From Suillus spraguei (taxonomy: Eukaryota > Basidiomycota > Agaricomycetes > Boletales > Suillaceae): a stretch of 64,000 nt of DNA. The position numbers and the translations under genes are program-made. The notes below the pieces were generated by a model that saw only the letters and a program-made list of their open reading frames with translations, was not told where the DNA came from and ran no database searches. Within the stretch, counting starts at the first letter, position 1. Every line of letters begins with the position of its first letter. The DNA lies in contig JABCPU010000213.1 in assembly GCA_016800925.1 (NCBI GenBank), forward strand, positions 1 to 64,000, given 5' to 3'. Below, in pieces: positions 12,251-25,017 of this stretch.

Positions 12251-12599
12251 ACTAGATTGTATGGTACAGTGGTCTCCCACGTGAATATATACTGCTATGT
12301 GAAAGCCCGGAGTGGTATATGCAAAACTAGGCATGTCCGCTTCTGCAAAGGTATTCTATGTAAGAAGCTATGAAGTACTGTCCGAAGCGTGGGAATCTCG
12401 TTAACTGTGGGTCCGCGTGTATAATAGGCCGGAAATGATGGGATTTGCGCAGAGAGCATCGGAAATATGGAATAAACATACTTCGTTGAATAGGCCATTT
12501 ACAGGCCAGCGGACATTTGTTCTCACGTCGTCTGGCCTTCTCCTCCCACGCCAAATCTCTTCTACAACAATAGGTCGCCAACAAAGTTTGCCCTGTAGC
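12251..12599. other. Intergenic, nothing recognised
   Basis: No coding or repeat signal beyond short overlapping open frames on both strands. Confidence 0.4.
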
Positions 12600-13190
12600 T
12601 ACAACAATGCCGGCACACAGGTGTCTCATCTGTCACTTCCCGGAAGATCCACACTTCTTACTTTCTTCCTTATCTACCGCACCTCCGGAATTTCGGCCTG
12701 GCACCTCACACAGGAACAGATGCATGATCACTTCCCGACACGAAGTTCAGCAGGGTTGTGCTCTCGCCTGGTACCTTCAGAGATGCCATCAGTGGCAAAT
12801 CCATTCAGTCAAAAAGGTCATCATCCCACCTGCTGTTTCTATTCCCTTGATGCTCTTTGACAATGTATTCACCGACTCTATGTATATGCCAACATCACAC
12901 AGATTTTGATACATTGTTCAAGTGTGCTGCTCATTATCCAACCGGCCAGAATTTTGAATTTTGAGGAAGGACACCAGACGCACCATGGGAGCATTTCTAA
13001 AGACATCTTGTGTAGCTGGGGAGGAATTGGATAAATCTTCAGACAATGGAACATCCTTCATCGCAGAATTTGATTGGTTATCACAAAAGTACAGTATCCA
13101 GTACATTCGCATCTCAGCATATAACTCAAAGCTAATGGAGTGGTTGAACAATTGCACCATTCTGTTAAGACCGTACTCAAAGGGTAAGAG
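12600..13190 (+). pseudogene. Ty3/gypsy integrase relic
   Basis: Across frames the translation shows HRCLICHF (remnant zinc-binding N-terminus), then RCHQWQIHSVKKVIIPPAV, an IDTM-like stretch decayed to TDSMYMPTS, YIVQVCCSL, LRKDTRRTMGAFL, SSDNGTSFIAEFDWL and IRISAYNSK. This is the order of the retroviral-type integrase core of basidiomycete Ty3/gypsy elements (second catalytic Asp in the DNGT block). In-frame stops at 12,909 and 12,959 and loss of the rest of the polyprotein show it is dead. Confidence 0.8.
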
Positions 13191-16172
13191 ATACGAAGGG
13201 CTTCGGCCTCAGTTCGTGCACTGCGCCCCTTTCCCGAGTAATGCCCCTTATTGCGGAGGAAGGTCATACGTCCGAAGATCCGGAAGTGATATCGTGACGG
13301 ATCTGGACGTCCGAAGGTTATCGGATATGACACGTCCAAAGGTTATCCGGAACGGGGAGACGGAACGGGGATTAAGACTAGTTTCTGGACGAGTTCCTTA
13401 ACTAGAAACTAACAGAGGTGGACTACCCAAGGGTAGAGTCGGAGAGGTAGACTATAGGAGTCACTCCTAAGTCTCGGAAGATGACTGGAGCCCGAAGTAA
13501 CTTCAGTCCGGAGGAAAGAATGAGCAGCATCTAAGATGATATTCGAACTAAGGTTCTACGGAGATCTACAAGTGGTTTATATACTGTAAGTAACTAGCAC
13601 GGATAATCAACGAGTCCGGGACCGAGGGCTATGTACAATGTATAATGGAAGTCTATTAGTTAATGCACAGTGGATCAGTAAGCACGAGTCGGAAATAAAA
13701 CACAGGTAGCGGATCAATGAAACAGCACGGAAATATACACAGCCGGAATACCGGAAACAGGAGGAATGACGAAAGGAGATAGACGCAGATATCCACAAGG
13801 GAGTTAGAGTGCGAGAAGTGGGCACTTTCGGATGGGTGATCCGGACAGGATCTGTGGACCGGACGGAAGTAGGATCGATCCGATCTGATCCGATCTGAGA
13901 TCAGAAGTATGGTATATGACACATACCATTCACAACTCACTCATCAAAGTTTGCAACAGTGATATTATTCAATGGCCTATCTTTGCTCATCACATCTTTT
14001 AAGCTGATTTCCTCACAACACAGAAGTCAATGGGTCACACCCCATTTTTTCTGGCTTACAGAACCAAACCCCTCCTGCCTCTAGACATCATCTTGCAGGC
14101 CTTGGACAACAAATGATCCAGATGTGTTGTTTATATTTCTCTCTTTTTCCTTCAAGAGTCTATGCTTTTACTTTCTACTTTACAGTGTATATTTTTGTCT
14201 AATGATTGGAAGATCATCCAGGGTAGGTGGTGTAAGGATTATGTATCCTTTATTCAACAACTGACATTCAAAATTAATGTCATTCAAATGGAAGAAGACA
14301 CACAACATATAACCTGTGCATTCATCAATGAGCTCTAACTCCACAAAATTCTCGCATGAATGTATCAATCAGATGCTAGCAGCAGATATAATCAACAATG
14401 CCCCAGCTTCATTTCATCAAGTGCTGTGCAACTGCGGTTGTTGGCCTCAGAAAGCACATGAGCAACATAGACTTACATTACAAGATCTGCAATATAGAGT
14501 CAACAATCTGTGCATCAAGCTGCACCAGCCACCACCATTTACCCTACTCATCTGTCAACCACACAAAGTGCCCCACAATTCCCTTCCTTAATATCTGCTA
14601 TTTTCCTCAATCTGTCAATTCTCCTCCCAACACAACTCTCATTGCTGCCCAAATTTTTTTTCCCGAGTCACTCCTTCTCCCCCACACCTACTATATTTCC
14701 TCAAATCTCCTCCAAATACTTCTGTCACAACACTGTCTGCATCACTCATCATTCCCCAACCCTTATGGTTTTTCACCATCCTTCCTATCATTCCTTCATC
14801 TCATTTTTTTCACTCTCATAATTCCACAACACCACAAACTCACAGCTCATCAAATTTTTCAACACACCCTTCACCCTGCACTTACCACCAACTTCAACAA
14901 TGCTGCAAAGTGCCACTTCATGGACCCCCACTGCACTCCTTCATCACTAAACTGCTGACTCTCACATTTTCCCACCTGAACTGCTCTTTGCATGTTATGA
15001 CACAATGTCAAGCAATATAAACTGATGTAAAGTGACGTATGTGTTACAAACTGGGATGGCATCACCAGCAACAGTGAGAAGACACAGACGCTCTACTGGG
15101 AAGAACTAGTTCCAAGTACAATCAAGCATTCAGCCTCACCAGTAACATTAATGTGAGGACATACAACCATAGTACACTGTGCTTAAATACCACCGTATGT
15201 GCCAACAGACCATGTAACCATATGACATATACTGCATATCCTAAATAACAAACGCATGTATCGTACAGACACATTGAAGCATATCAGTCAGTGATTTAGC
15301 ATATGCATAAGCTCAATCAACAAGAACAAAAGGAATGACACAAGTAAATGTAAATGAATAGGGCTGCATACAACTGTAACAGTATGTCTCTGGCCCTGCC
15401 ATGATTACATTGCTTTATATTGCTATATATGACTTTCTGCCCCTTTCGCACCAACTATTTTTGACAATCTCATTGCTTTACTCAACGCTAGCATGCCCCG
15501 TATGACACTCCAAACACCACTTTAATTAAGTGCAAGATACCCATCGGCAACCAAGCCTCAAATGTTTTGAACGCCTGGTCAGTAGTAGTAATGGCTTCGT
15601 TATCATTAAGTGACTACATCATAGAAACAACAAGTCTAGTCACCTAGCAACATATAGGCAATAAAAGCTTCATAGTATGCCACATTAGACAATTCAACTG
15701 ACATGCATTCAATCATTCTGATGTCCCCATCAACTTCGCTGATGCCATAAGCATTCCTGCTCATTAACAAACCCAACCCATGCCATTTCCAAGTTTCATT
15801 GCCATGTAGCATGCTCTATCAATGTTGCCCCTGAGTCCAATTTTCCAATGTCATTGGTCCTGAACCTGTATGCAATCTGGCACATTCTGCTGTGTTTCAC
15901 CATGCAATGCTCAAACCAAGGATTTTTGCCATCGCATTAAAAACGCTATTGAGCAGACTTCCTCATTTTTTACATATTGTACTGTGTACATCACACTTCT
16001 TCTGTATCAGAGCACATCATCTTCCTGACCCAGTCCCATGCAATGTCTCTGCCATCATTACCGCTTCCTGTCAACTGTCCTTCTCACAATCTCCCTTCTT
16101 CAACATTATGAGTTTCTTATTTTGAGAGGAAACATGTACTCTGACTTGCCTTCGTATTAGGAAATTTGTCAT
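13191..16172. other. Gene-free, pyrimidine-rich and repeat-derived DNA
   Basis: 13,191-13,950 is CCGGA-rich and could be retroelement non-coding sequence 3' of the integrase relic. 14,000-16,170 is T/C-rich with long low-complexity runs; the open frames at 14,398-14,958 reflect this composition. Faint AACAATGC...CATCAAG words at 14,390-14,430 recall the 10-kb tandem repeat. Nothing else is supportable. Confidence 0.45.
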
Positions 16173-16577
16173 GTAACGATACAACTCAGCTGGGGCTGTA
16201 GTGAACTACCACCCTCACTGATATATGTCATAGCTCTGCCCAGCTGCTTCCCCTGCAAGCAGGAGCGTTCGACCCAAAAGAGATCTGCTGTCTACTCAAG
16301 TATGAGAGAGTGCGCACTATAAGATACTTACACATCCCAAGCTATACAGTCAAGTCCAAAGTGTCTGAGTGAAATACAAAGCGCAGGAACTTTGGTTCCC
16401 AGGGTCGGTGATGGTGGACCGCTCAAGAATAAGTGCAAGTGTGTCGGGTCAGTCGTATGCGGTAAACAAAAGTCAATGAAAAGAGTGGTATGGTGATCAG
16501 TGAAGGAAAAGTGAGTGACTGTCTATTGCATGCCCACAGCTGTTAGGCCTAGTCACCCAGTATCTGGGGCGAGTCCC
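16173..16577 (+). repeat. ~400-bp repeat C, copy 2
   Basis: Nearly full-length match to 11,853-12,250 with point differences and small indels; it starts TGTAACGATACAACTCAG and ends GGGGCGAGTC. Confidence 0.75.
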
Positions 16578-16726
16578 CTCCTTTCAAAGCTTTGCACAGC
16601 TCCTCTCACCTGCATTCATTTGTGCTTGCCTCCTGTCATCCATGCTTGCCCGCACTCATTTCAACTTCTCAGGGCCAACCTGCATTCATTTTCACTTGCC
16701 TGTACTTCCACTCCTCTTATTCTGGC

Positions 16727-16998
16727 CCATCAGTAAAATATCACATTGCTCAATCTGTCTTGATCAGCTTAACTGACTTAGCCAAAATCTTGTTGGCTCT
16801 CTCCTGTATCATTCACTTGGCATGTCCCATATTCTCTTGGTGTGAGATATAATAAAACATGCATATTGATATAGCTCATCTGTTTTTTTCTGAACATGTT
16901 CAAGTCGAAATTCTGGCTAAGTAGTCCAACTTTCACCAAGTCAATCAAGTCCATTTAAGGCAGCTTGACTAACGTGATATTTTACTGATGCCCCTTTG
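16727..16998. repeat. Short inverted repeat (SVKYH segment)
   Basis: 16,727-16,775 (CATCAGTAAAATATCAC...) is repeated in reverse at 16,950-16,998, with ~170 bp between. Both arms encode a G-x-SVKYH-like peptide. Probably a rearranged remnant of one element. Confidence 0.45.
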
Positions 16999-17016
16999 GG
17001 TGTTGTTCGCATGTGT

Positions 17017-17589
17017 TCAACCCACGTTATCATTTGCTGACGTGTGCTCGCTATATGCATTAAGTACTCGCAACTGTTGGAATTGAGTGGGCCTCTCGTT
17101 CTCCCCAGCAGCCTTACAACTCTGAAATATGCCACATGTCAGAAGCGAGATTTTAGCTGGACCCTCATCAGAGAGACACTGCCATGCGTATAATACAACT
17201 CTAGACACACCTAGCTCATAATCTGACAATAATCTGACATGTTGCAAACTTTGCTTGCTTGGTGTGATGCCCCATGGATAAACAAATGCTTTTCCGTCTT
17301 CATCAACATCATCTCCGGTCCCAGATGTGGAAAATTCAGAATCTCGATTGGGTTTGATGTGACCCATCATGTCATTGATCCACGACGCTTGTTGCGCGAG
17401 GATCTGTGTTCTGAGACTCACACATGGTAGCAAGTTGTGATACGAGTAGCAAAAAGCTCTCTCATTTGTATCATCCCGAGTCTGGTGATGTGCTAGAACC
17501 GGCCGCCCGCCATACATGGTACACGTCATATTCAATAGAGAAGTGGTGTTTGCTGCATGCATCATCGTCATCGTTGTGCGGGGAACCAC
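17017..17589 (-). CDS. Unrecognised open frame, 190 codons
   Basis: An uninterrupted frame with ILAQQASWINDMMGHIKP and an acidic stretch (GDDVDEDGK). Its C-terminal NAYSEHTSAND resembles the frame read on the minus strand at 44,430-44,530 (NAYAQRTSANAEV), so both are probably decayed pieces of one repeat-encoded protein. No domain recognised. It could equally be a chance frame within a transposon relic. Confidence 0.25.
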   Translation of the reverse strand: MVPRTTMTMMHAANTTSLLNMTCTMYGGRPVLAHHQTRDDTNERAFCYSYHNLLPCVSLRTQILAQQASWINDMMGHIKPNRDSEFSTSGTGDDVDEDGKAFVYPWGITPSKQSLQHVRLLSDYELGVSRVVLYAWQCLSDEGPAKISLLTCGIFQSCKAAGENERPTQFQQLRVLNAYSEHTSANDNVG

Positions 17590-18036
17590 GATGGACTGCC
17601 TGGTCCACTGATATATATCTGAAATGGCTTAGTATTGGTTGATAGCGTTAAGTTGCTCAACCCGAACTTGAACTTACCATTTGACGGCTCCAACCATTAA
17701 GCTTGGTTGTAAAATCGGCGGGTCATAAGTTAATGAAAACCTTCAAAAAACCCTTAGCAAAACATGTGGTAATCTTTGCAGCGTGGGAAGTATGAGACGA
17801 TTGCAGCCGTTCACTTTGTCAAAAGTCCCCTTTGAACCATCACTTCGCATATGCATATGTCTTCTTCTGAGCAGGTGATGCGGCAGCTAGCCGTCCAAAT
17901 TTGCAAAATTGTCACCGTTGCTCGCACAATGCTTACCAATGACACATTCTTTCTGGCGATACAGGCTGGCCGAGTAGTAGTGAGTGATGGCCGCGCAAGA
18001 CCACCCGACTCACTGACACCCTTGTAGACAGAATCG

Positions 18037-19615
18037 ATGAAGCTCGCTCCTGATGTCGCGGCCATTCCCCCTATTCTACTGTCGTGCGCGATGGAATTGC
18101 GGACATGCGCTAAACAGGTTGCAGACAGCCCGAAATTCGAAATCGTCCGCGTTCCAGACTGGGGGGCCATCGGTCACAATGACCATCGGCTCATGGGACA
18201 TCCGCACCACAAGAAGGCTATGATGTGGATATCCAGCACGGGTACAGCGGAGGACGTTGAGTCAGTGAAAGTGTTTGATCAGGGGATCAACCGTCAGGCC
18301 ATACTTCCCGGAGCGATCGGTCAGCGGGAGGTCATGGGGCGGTATGAAGTTGGAGCTGGAGCAAGCACCAGCCATCAATCATCGACGGAGGAGCCAGTGG
18401 TGCTGCAGGAGACATTTCAGATGGCAAAGCCTCGAGTGTTTGGTCCTGCAAAAAGGAAGGCAGCAGACAGGAAAGGTAAGGGAGTTGAACAAAACCACGC
18501 TGATGTAGAACCACACAAGGACGAGGATCAACCAGTGGTGATGGAGAACACTCAGCAGCGATTGTATGACAAGAGGGACAGGAAACGCAGCCGCAGGAGC
18601 CACATGTTTGTAGAAGACGCTGAGAGCTCTGACCATGATTTGCGGATGGATGTCTTCATGGAAGGACCATCTAACAAAGTTATTGGTAGGACCAATATTT
18701 CCGCCCAATCAGCGGCAAGTCCTCTTTTTCAGACTACATTAAAGCATACTGACATGATCTGTGACTGAAGCACGAGAGGGGAACATCAATGACACCTGTA
18801 ATGAAGTTAGATAACTCCTCGAGTTCGCATGTGCTTACTGGAAATACAGGTCACTGAAATCATTCACAATGACCACTGCACTCCATGCCGTGCGGGCAAT
18901 CTGAAATGTATTTTTGGATATAGCAATCAGACCGGCAAAAAGCTTGGTTCTTGTGAGGAATGCACCAGGAAGAAGCAGACGTGTTTTAACGGCAAGGATT
19001 CAGATGCTGTCAATACAGGTGAAGGCTGCGTCAGGTCTCGCACTCAGCCGAGGGTGCGTTCAAAGATCCGGACAAGGTCGCCGACTGCATCTGCCTCATC
19101 AAAAATTCACCTCGGAATCAGCATGGGAGACCCACATGTTGGTAGGTGGCTTTTAGAAAACTCTCAATACAACTTCAATTGATCATTACATAGTCACGCC
19201 TGACATCAAGCTCTCATCCGGGCCACCGATGCCGACCCTGGTGATCGCAGCCATCAATTCCATGGAAGGGCGGTTGATCAGGCTTGAGGAAGGATTTACC
19301 AAGCTGAATACTGCCATGGAGAAGCTCGAAGGAGAGCAGGAGGCCCTACGACAGAGGGCAGTCCCTCAAGACCCTACATTACTGCTCCCACACGGCCCAT
19401 CCCCACCCCCCATTCAAACTCCGATGTCTGAGCTATCTACAGGTGAACCACAGCCTGTTATATCAGCAATCATTCTACCCGCAACATTGCCACCTATAAC
19501 TCTCCCATCTGCAGCCTCCCACTCATGTGGGATGGCAACATCAACCCAACCGTGTGGAACACTTGATAATGTGACGGACTTCGGTAATGGTCATACACTC
19601 TCTGAGACGCATTGA
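18037..19615 (+). CDS. Unrecognised multi-exon gene candidate with paired cysteine clusters
   Basis: Three consecutive open segments: 18,037-18,768 (basic, RKR-rich, low complexity); about 18,850-19,182; and 19,229-19,615. The second contains CTPCRAGNLKC...SCEECTRKKQTC, two C-x2-C-x5/6-C clusters separated by about 20 residues and followed by an R/S-rich stretch. The third has a short coiled-coil candidate (MEGRLIRLEEGFTKLNTAME), then a proline-rich tail. Likely acceptors are AATACAG before 18,850 and a short intron near 19,150-19,228. The layout (charged region, cysteine clusters, coiled coil) recurs in uncharacterised agaricomycete proteins. The clusters resemble Zn2Cys6 spacing only loosely. 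Exon joins and start codon are uncertain. Confidence 0.5.
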
Positions 19616-20830
19616 TATAGAGTGAAAGCTTAAATGCCATGAAGTTCACCTGGTTCTACACCCAGGTTACCTTGCGCTTCTCGCTTCTTGTCTAGGACCC
19701 TTTGTAGTTGACCAAACCACGACATGCAAGAGATAGAGATAGTTGCTTATTACTCTGCATAGATTTTCTGGAAATACCTTTATAGGCAGTGTCTAAAATA
19801 TTAATATTGCATTTTGTGTTCTGATTCTGTGGCCTCAACAAATAGTGCAAGTCTGAGTGTGATTATGTGTTGCCTGCCTTTTGCAGGAGGTGATGAATTT
19901 TAAGACCCCTGAGTTCTCGCCACCAATGGTTATGTTCTCTTCGAAGCATGGCACTGTGACAATGAGACTCGCTATAGGTTCATGTGACCATATTTTCATA
20001 TGGGTGTCAACACCTTTTCCGCAAGATGAACCATCTATATGCCGCTGCTTTGCCGCATCTGGTGAATTTCCGGCCGGGTTCTCACTTGCCGTAGACTTAC
20101 CACTATTTTCACCCGCTCTGCCTAGCCTCAGCAGATGAAGCAGAATGTCCCCATTGTTTGACGTGTTTAAAGTCCATTTCCTCCATGTCCCGATTTTACC
20201 GGTACATTCTCACGCTCCGGCAACTGCAGTAGCGGCCACGCAAGTGTCCTTTCCCACGGTGTGGTCACCTGTGTCAACTTGCCGGAAACTCTCGAAATTT
20301 CCTTTCCTTATATGTTATAACAAGTACAGTGTCGTTACATGTCTGTCACATGTTTTTGCTATTTATTCCGAGTCTATAATGGCCAGCCAAATGTGCGCTG
20401 GATGCAGATCATCAATGCTCGGTATTGCTCAGAATAAAAGCTTCTACTTACCAAACTTTGTATTGTACAAGCAGTACCTAGGAGTAGTCGCCAAAGCCTG
20501 CTTTACCTTGAAATCTCTTTCTCCACTCCAAATCACGTTCTACTTAACTTTACTCTACCTCGGTCCGCATTACCGCTAACTACCGCGTTCCCATGGTTCG
20601 GCAGCTACTTACCGGTACTTTACCCCGGTGCAGACACTTCCGGCAATTGCCTCCGGCAACTTGCTTCCTGCCTTCAGCAACTTTCTCACCACCTCCAACG
20701 ATTGTTATTGACTGTTGCAAATCGCATTTCATGTAGGGTCAAAAAGAGCAATGACCTCCACAATGCTGAAACCCTGCCCCTAGTAGACTAGTAGTAAGTC
20801 CAGGACACCAGAGTGCCTGGGATACAATGA
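19616..20830. other. Intergenic, repeat traces
   Basis: At 19,900-19,950 the words CCCTGAGTTCTCGCC and TTCTCTTCGAAG match a marker found at 31,500-31,560 and 34,510-34,600. 20,030-20,720 is CCGG-rich and LTR-like, but no ends were found. No gene supported. Confidence 0.4.
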
Positions 20831-20837
20831 TTTGATT

Positions 20838-21100
20838 CTCCACTTACAGCAACCGAGAAACGGCTCATGGAACGTCATTGACCAGACCTTCCACGAGCCG
20901 AAGGATCTATCATCGTAGAGTATTCTGCATTACACAGGAGTCAGCAATCAAACAATTAACCGCTTGATCAATGCTCCACTTCCATCAACCGAGAAATGGT
21001 TCGTGGAACGTCATTGACCAGACCTTCCACGAGCCGAAGAGTCTATCATCCTAGAGGATTCTTAATTACACAGGAGTCAGCAATCAAACACTTAACTGCA
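20838..21100 (+). repeat. ~135-bp repeat D, two tandem units
   Basis: Two head-to-tail units, marked by CTCCACTTMCAKCAACCGAGAA, GACCTTCCACGAGCCGAAG and AATCAAACAATTAACC, start at about 20,838 and 20,972. An inverted set lies at 21,443-21,800. Confidence 0.8.
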
Positions 21101-21442
21101 TTCCTAAAACTACGTCCCGCTTCTTAGAAGCTGCCGTGTTTTACAGGTGCAGAACTAAAATCCTAAGGACTCCTCCTCAGCTCATCCTTTGTGCTCCTTA
21201 CACAAGTACATATATGCCAAAAATATGGCACGAACTTACAGGTACTTTTCGCTTCTCTACGTCTCTTATCATGCTGCCTTCCATACTACCTAATGTGGAT
21301 TATCTCTCCCCCTGTAGTCTCGCTCAGGCACATACTTGGGTAAAGACAACGCATGAGCTGAGGAGAAGTCCTTACGATTTTAGCTCCAACCCCCTAAAAC
21401 CCGGCAGCTTCAAAGCAGTGGGACCCAGTTTAAGGAATACAG

Positions 21443-21950
21443 TTAAAATTGTTTGACTGCTAACCCTTGAGAATCCTCTAGGATGATAGACTCTTCGGCT
21501 AATGGAAGCGGTTAATTGTTTCATTGCTGACTGCTGTGTAATTAAGAATCCTCTAGGATGATAGACTCTTCGGCTCGTGGAAGGTCTGGTCAATGACGTT
21601 CCACGAACCATTTCTCGGTTGATGGAAGTGGAGCATTGATCAAGCGGTTAATTGTTTGATTGCTGACTCCTGAGTAATGGAGAATACTCTAGGATGATAG
21701 ACTCTTCGGCTTGTGGAAGGTCTGGTCAATGATGTTCCACAAACCATTGCTCGGTTGCCGTAAGTGGAGTATTGATGAAGTGGTTAATTGTCTGATGCCC
21801 TGACATCTGTATTATGAAGAAACATACAGGATGATAGTCTCTCCAGCTCACGGAAGGTGTCGTCAATGATATTCCACAAAATATCACTGCGTTAATGTAA
21901 TTTGTCCTTGATTCAGGGATCCAGAAGGTTGCGGGGATAATCACTACAGT
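21443..21950 (-). repeat. ~135-bp repeat D, inverted units
   Basis: Reverse-complement units of the family at 20,838-21,100, in decreasing similarity toward 21,950. The 343 bp between the two sets (21,101-21,442) contains no recognised gene; the arrangement is a foldback. Confidence 0.75.
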
Positions 21951-21959
21951 TTTCCCACG

Positions 21960-22775
21960 CGAAGGCCGCTACTGTCCCGGTGCTTTCCATCGGTGCGGAC
22001 ATCAGCGGCAACTCTTTCGCAACCTCCGGCAACATTCGCGTCACCTCTCCAGAAATACAATAGGTTCTGGAGACATGGTGATTACGGCGTCAAGGGACAG
22101 CGTTCCTAGCGCCGGATGATGGTGTCCAGCAATTCGGCTGCGTCCACAATAAGATAGGATCAGGGGATACGGTAAGATGGGATGAGGAGATAAAGTGACT
22201 CAAGGGTCAAATCAGGAGGCACAGTAAGATGGGAAAAGAAGATACAGTGATCAAAACGTTGAGAGACACTGGTCCTAGCGCTGGATGACGGCGTCCAGCA
22301 ACTCAACAGCTCCGCGAATATGATGGGATCAGGAAACATGGTAATCCCAGTGTGGACAGAAACTGGTCCTAGAAATTGAACAACCGTATCCGAAAGCGCC
22401 GCATGACGATACCGCGCAATTAAACTGTGTCCACGGATAAGATGGAATCACCGGGCTGTTTGTGTTCACCTTCCCCTATTACCGCTGTTTTCGCACATTT
22501 TGTAATCAGAACACTCAGAACGCGATATACCTGATGATACCATGTCACTCACAAATAGCCTTCTTACCAAAGATGACATCGCAGAAAAACCGGAGGCACT
22601 TTGAAGTGTGGCGATACGATTCATGACTTGTCCTCATCTTCAAGAGATGAGGGGACGCAGAAAGTCCCGTGCGACATAGCGTTGTCTGGTTGTGTGCTTC
22701 TCCGGTTATGGCCCTTGGTTACGTCGTCCGGCATGTTCGGCAGGGCATGATGCCTTCTGCATGTCTCCTACCAGG
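21960..22775. other. Degenerate repeat-rich intergenic DNA
   Basis: The words CCTAGCGCYGGATGA and GTCCAGCAAYTC recur at about 22,105 and 22,275, and TAAGATGGGAT-like words recur, so an old ~170-bp duplication is present. No coding signal. Confidence 0.4.
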
Positions 22776-22779
22776 ACCT

Positions 22780-24640
22780 ATTGTTCTCTGACGTCAGTGC
22801 TTGGCCCATTTGCCTGCAGGTCCTTTTTTGTTGTTCGTGCTGTAATTCTCTGATTTTCACGAGATGCCTTCCCGCCATCCAGTAGTCTTTCAGGAAGTTG
22901 ACCCAGCTTCAAGGTCACCTTCCTGAACATCGTCGCTGGTGAGTTGGCCATAGGCGTGGATCCCATTGCCGCATCATTTTATTTGAGTTGTCTCTTGAGG
23001 ATGTTGAGGTTATCTTATATCGTCCACTACAGATGATAGGGTCACCAGGTCTCCTGATATCCTGATCCACTGGCCCATCCATGGTAAGGATTGTCTGTGA
23101 TCCATCCTTGGTGGTGATGGTGAGCCGTTTCCTCTGTTCAAATGAACTCATATCATTTACTATAGATGACACGCCAGATCCCTTGATATCCGGTCTACCG
23201 GTCCATCCGACCTGGTTCTTGAGTCACTAGGTTTCGAGATGACGGATGAGTTGGTGAGAACTTGCTGTTGTGCGCCTCTAGTAGGCACCTGTTTCGAGAT
23301 GAAGAATGAGTTGGTGAGAATTTGCTGTGATGCGTATCCGGTAGGCACCTTCTCCTCACCATCTACAATTATAATACTGCCCTGTCCTACAGAAGTACTC
23401 TCGCTACTATCAACGATAAGTGGTGATTTCTTTCTACCCGTTGGTCCACGTACTGGCATATTGAACGCGTCCGTTCGGACAAGGTGGTTGCTTTCGGCCG
23501 CATACAGCATCTTGGCAGCTATGTCTGCCGACCGGCGCTCCTTAGTCGCGTCCATGAACAGCGGAGTGCCAGTATTTAGTGGAGCTCTGATGAAGTTCAG
23601 GAGGAGGGTCGTAGGCACGTCGTCTCTTCACCGCTGACATATTCACTGGGCGCTCTCATGGTGTCCTTTGGCTCGTTACTGTACATGCGGAAAAGGGCAT
23701 CCGCGCGGGTATTGTCCGCCCCTGGCATATACAATATACTGAAGTCAAAATCAATTAGGACCTCAAGCCATCTGGCCTACCATTCAAGGTCTTTGTGGTC
23801 ATTTGAAAAAAATCAGTCAGTGACGCAACCGCTTCCGGATTCGAAGATCACTAACAACGCCCGCTCATGAACAGGATAGTTCTGCTGCGCGGAATTAAAT
23901 TTGCCACACCGGAAGGCGATGACATCAGCGGTCTCAAGGTCCGATCCATCAGAAAATCACACCACTAGCGCCGCTCTGCAATGCGCTAGGTAAGCGCAGG
24001 GCCTTTCGCTTGACGTTACGGTGTGGATTCATACAGGCCCGCACCAGTTCAAACACACACCAGTCCATGGGATTCCAGTCCCACTTCACGATGTGAGCAG
24101 CGATCTTGGACAGGTGCTTCATGTGAACGCGAATTGTTTTGCATCCGTTCGCTAGATACACGACTGACCAAATGAACTGCATCAGTAGTTCTTTAGAGGT
24201 CGGGGTTCCAATGGCGGATTTCTCAACTTTATGAGGATCGAGGCAGATGCCATCGTCGTCGATCATATGCCCCAGGATGGTGAGTTCACGCAATAAGACA
24301 GATCGGGTAGGACCACTACCTGGTATGAACTCTGTGATCATATTAGCGCAACATGAATCAATCACGTATCCTACGTTAATTGTGAACTCCGGGTGGATGC
24401 CCCGTCCGTTGATACGCGAGACTACTGAGTCTCAAGAATATCCAAGCGTCGCAGAAAATGCCGAAAGAATGGAAGTCACTGCGCGTGCCGCGACCGGTGC
24501 AATTCTGGCCGGTTGCGAGACACAGACGATATGCTCGTCTGTCGAGGGAGACTTGATATATGTATCATCGAAGAACATTAATTTTGCGACGGGATTAGTT
24601 ATCACGAATGTCTGGTTCAGTCATTGCCAGTGACCGTTGT
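22780..24640 (-). pseudogene. Ty3/gypsy reverse transcriptase-RNase H relic
   Basis: On the minus strand: GIHPEFTINVGYVIDSCCANMITEF, then LTILGHMIDDDGICLDPHKVEK (end of the RT palm/connection), RNase H fragments KFNSAQQNYPVHER and DHKDLEW, and the terminal MPGADNTRADAL. This is the conserved order of basidiomycete Ty3/gypsy polyproteins. Stops and frameshifts separate the pieces. Downstream frames to 22,780 (e.g. APLNTGTPLFMDATKERRS) continue the polyprotein spacer. No YxDD active-site box is readable. Confidence 0.75.
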
Positions 24641-25000
24641 GCACGCATAATGCTACCTTGTTCATACTAGTGCTGGCCGGAGGGAGCTTGCTGTCAATGA
24701 CGGCCGGTGCTGGAACTATGCACAAGGCCCGGTAGTTGATGACATCTAAGTTGGCCGGAGGGATCTTGAAGCCATTCCCTGCCGGCACTGTCAACGCCTA
24801 ACATTCAGTTGGTTATAGCAATCGATAGCAGTAGTGCTCGTACCAGGCATGTTGCTCTCATTGCCGGGAGGCAATCGTCCGACGAAATAGGTCAGCTTGT
24901 TTGTACACATCAGTACCAGTAGCTATTTGTACCAGGTATGCCGGCCGTCATCCGATCTACCCAGGCCGCTAGCTGATTTATCCACACGTGCACTAGCTGT
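24641..25000. repeat. GCCGG-rich repeat segment
   Basis: Contains three GGCCGGAGGGA-like words and several ATGCCGGCC-like words. It resembles 32,400-32,700 in composition. No gene. Confidence 0.35.
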
Positions 25001-25017
25001 GGTATGTGTCAGTTGAT

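Noticed and set aside
14398..14958. 186-codon open frame on the plus strand
   Set aside because: Low-complexity T/C-rich composition, no motif, strong overlap with another long frame; no splice or codon evidence.
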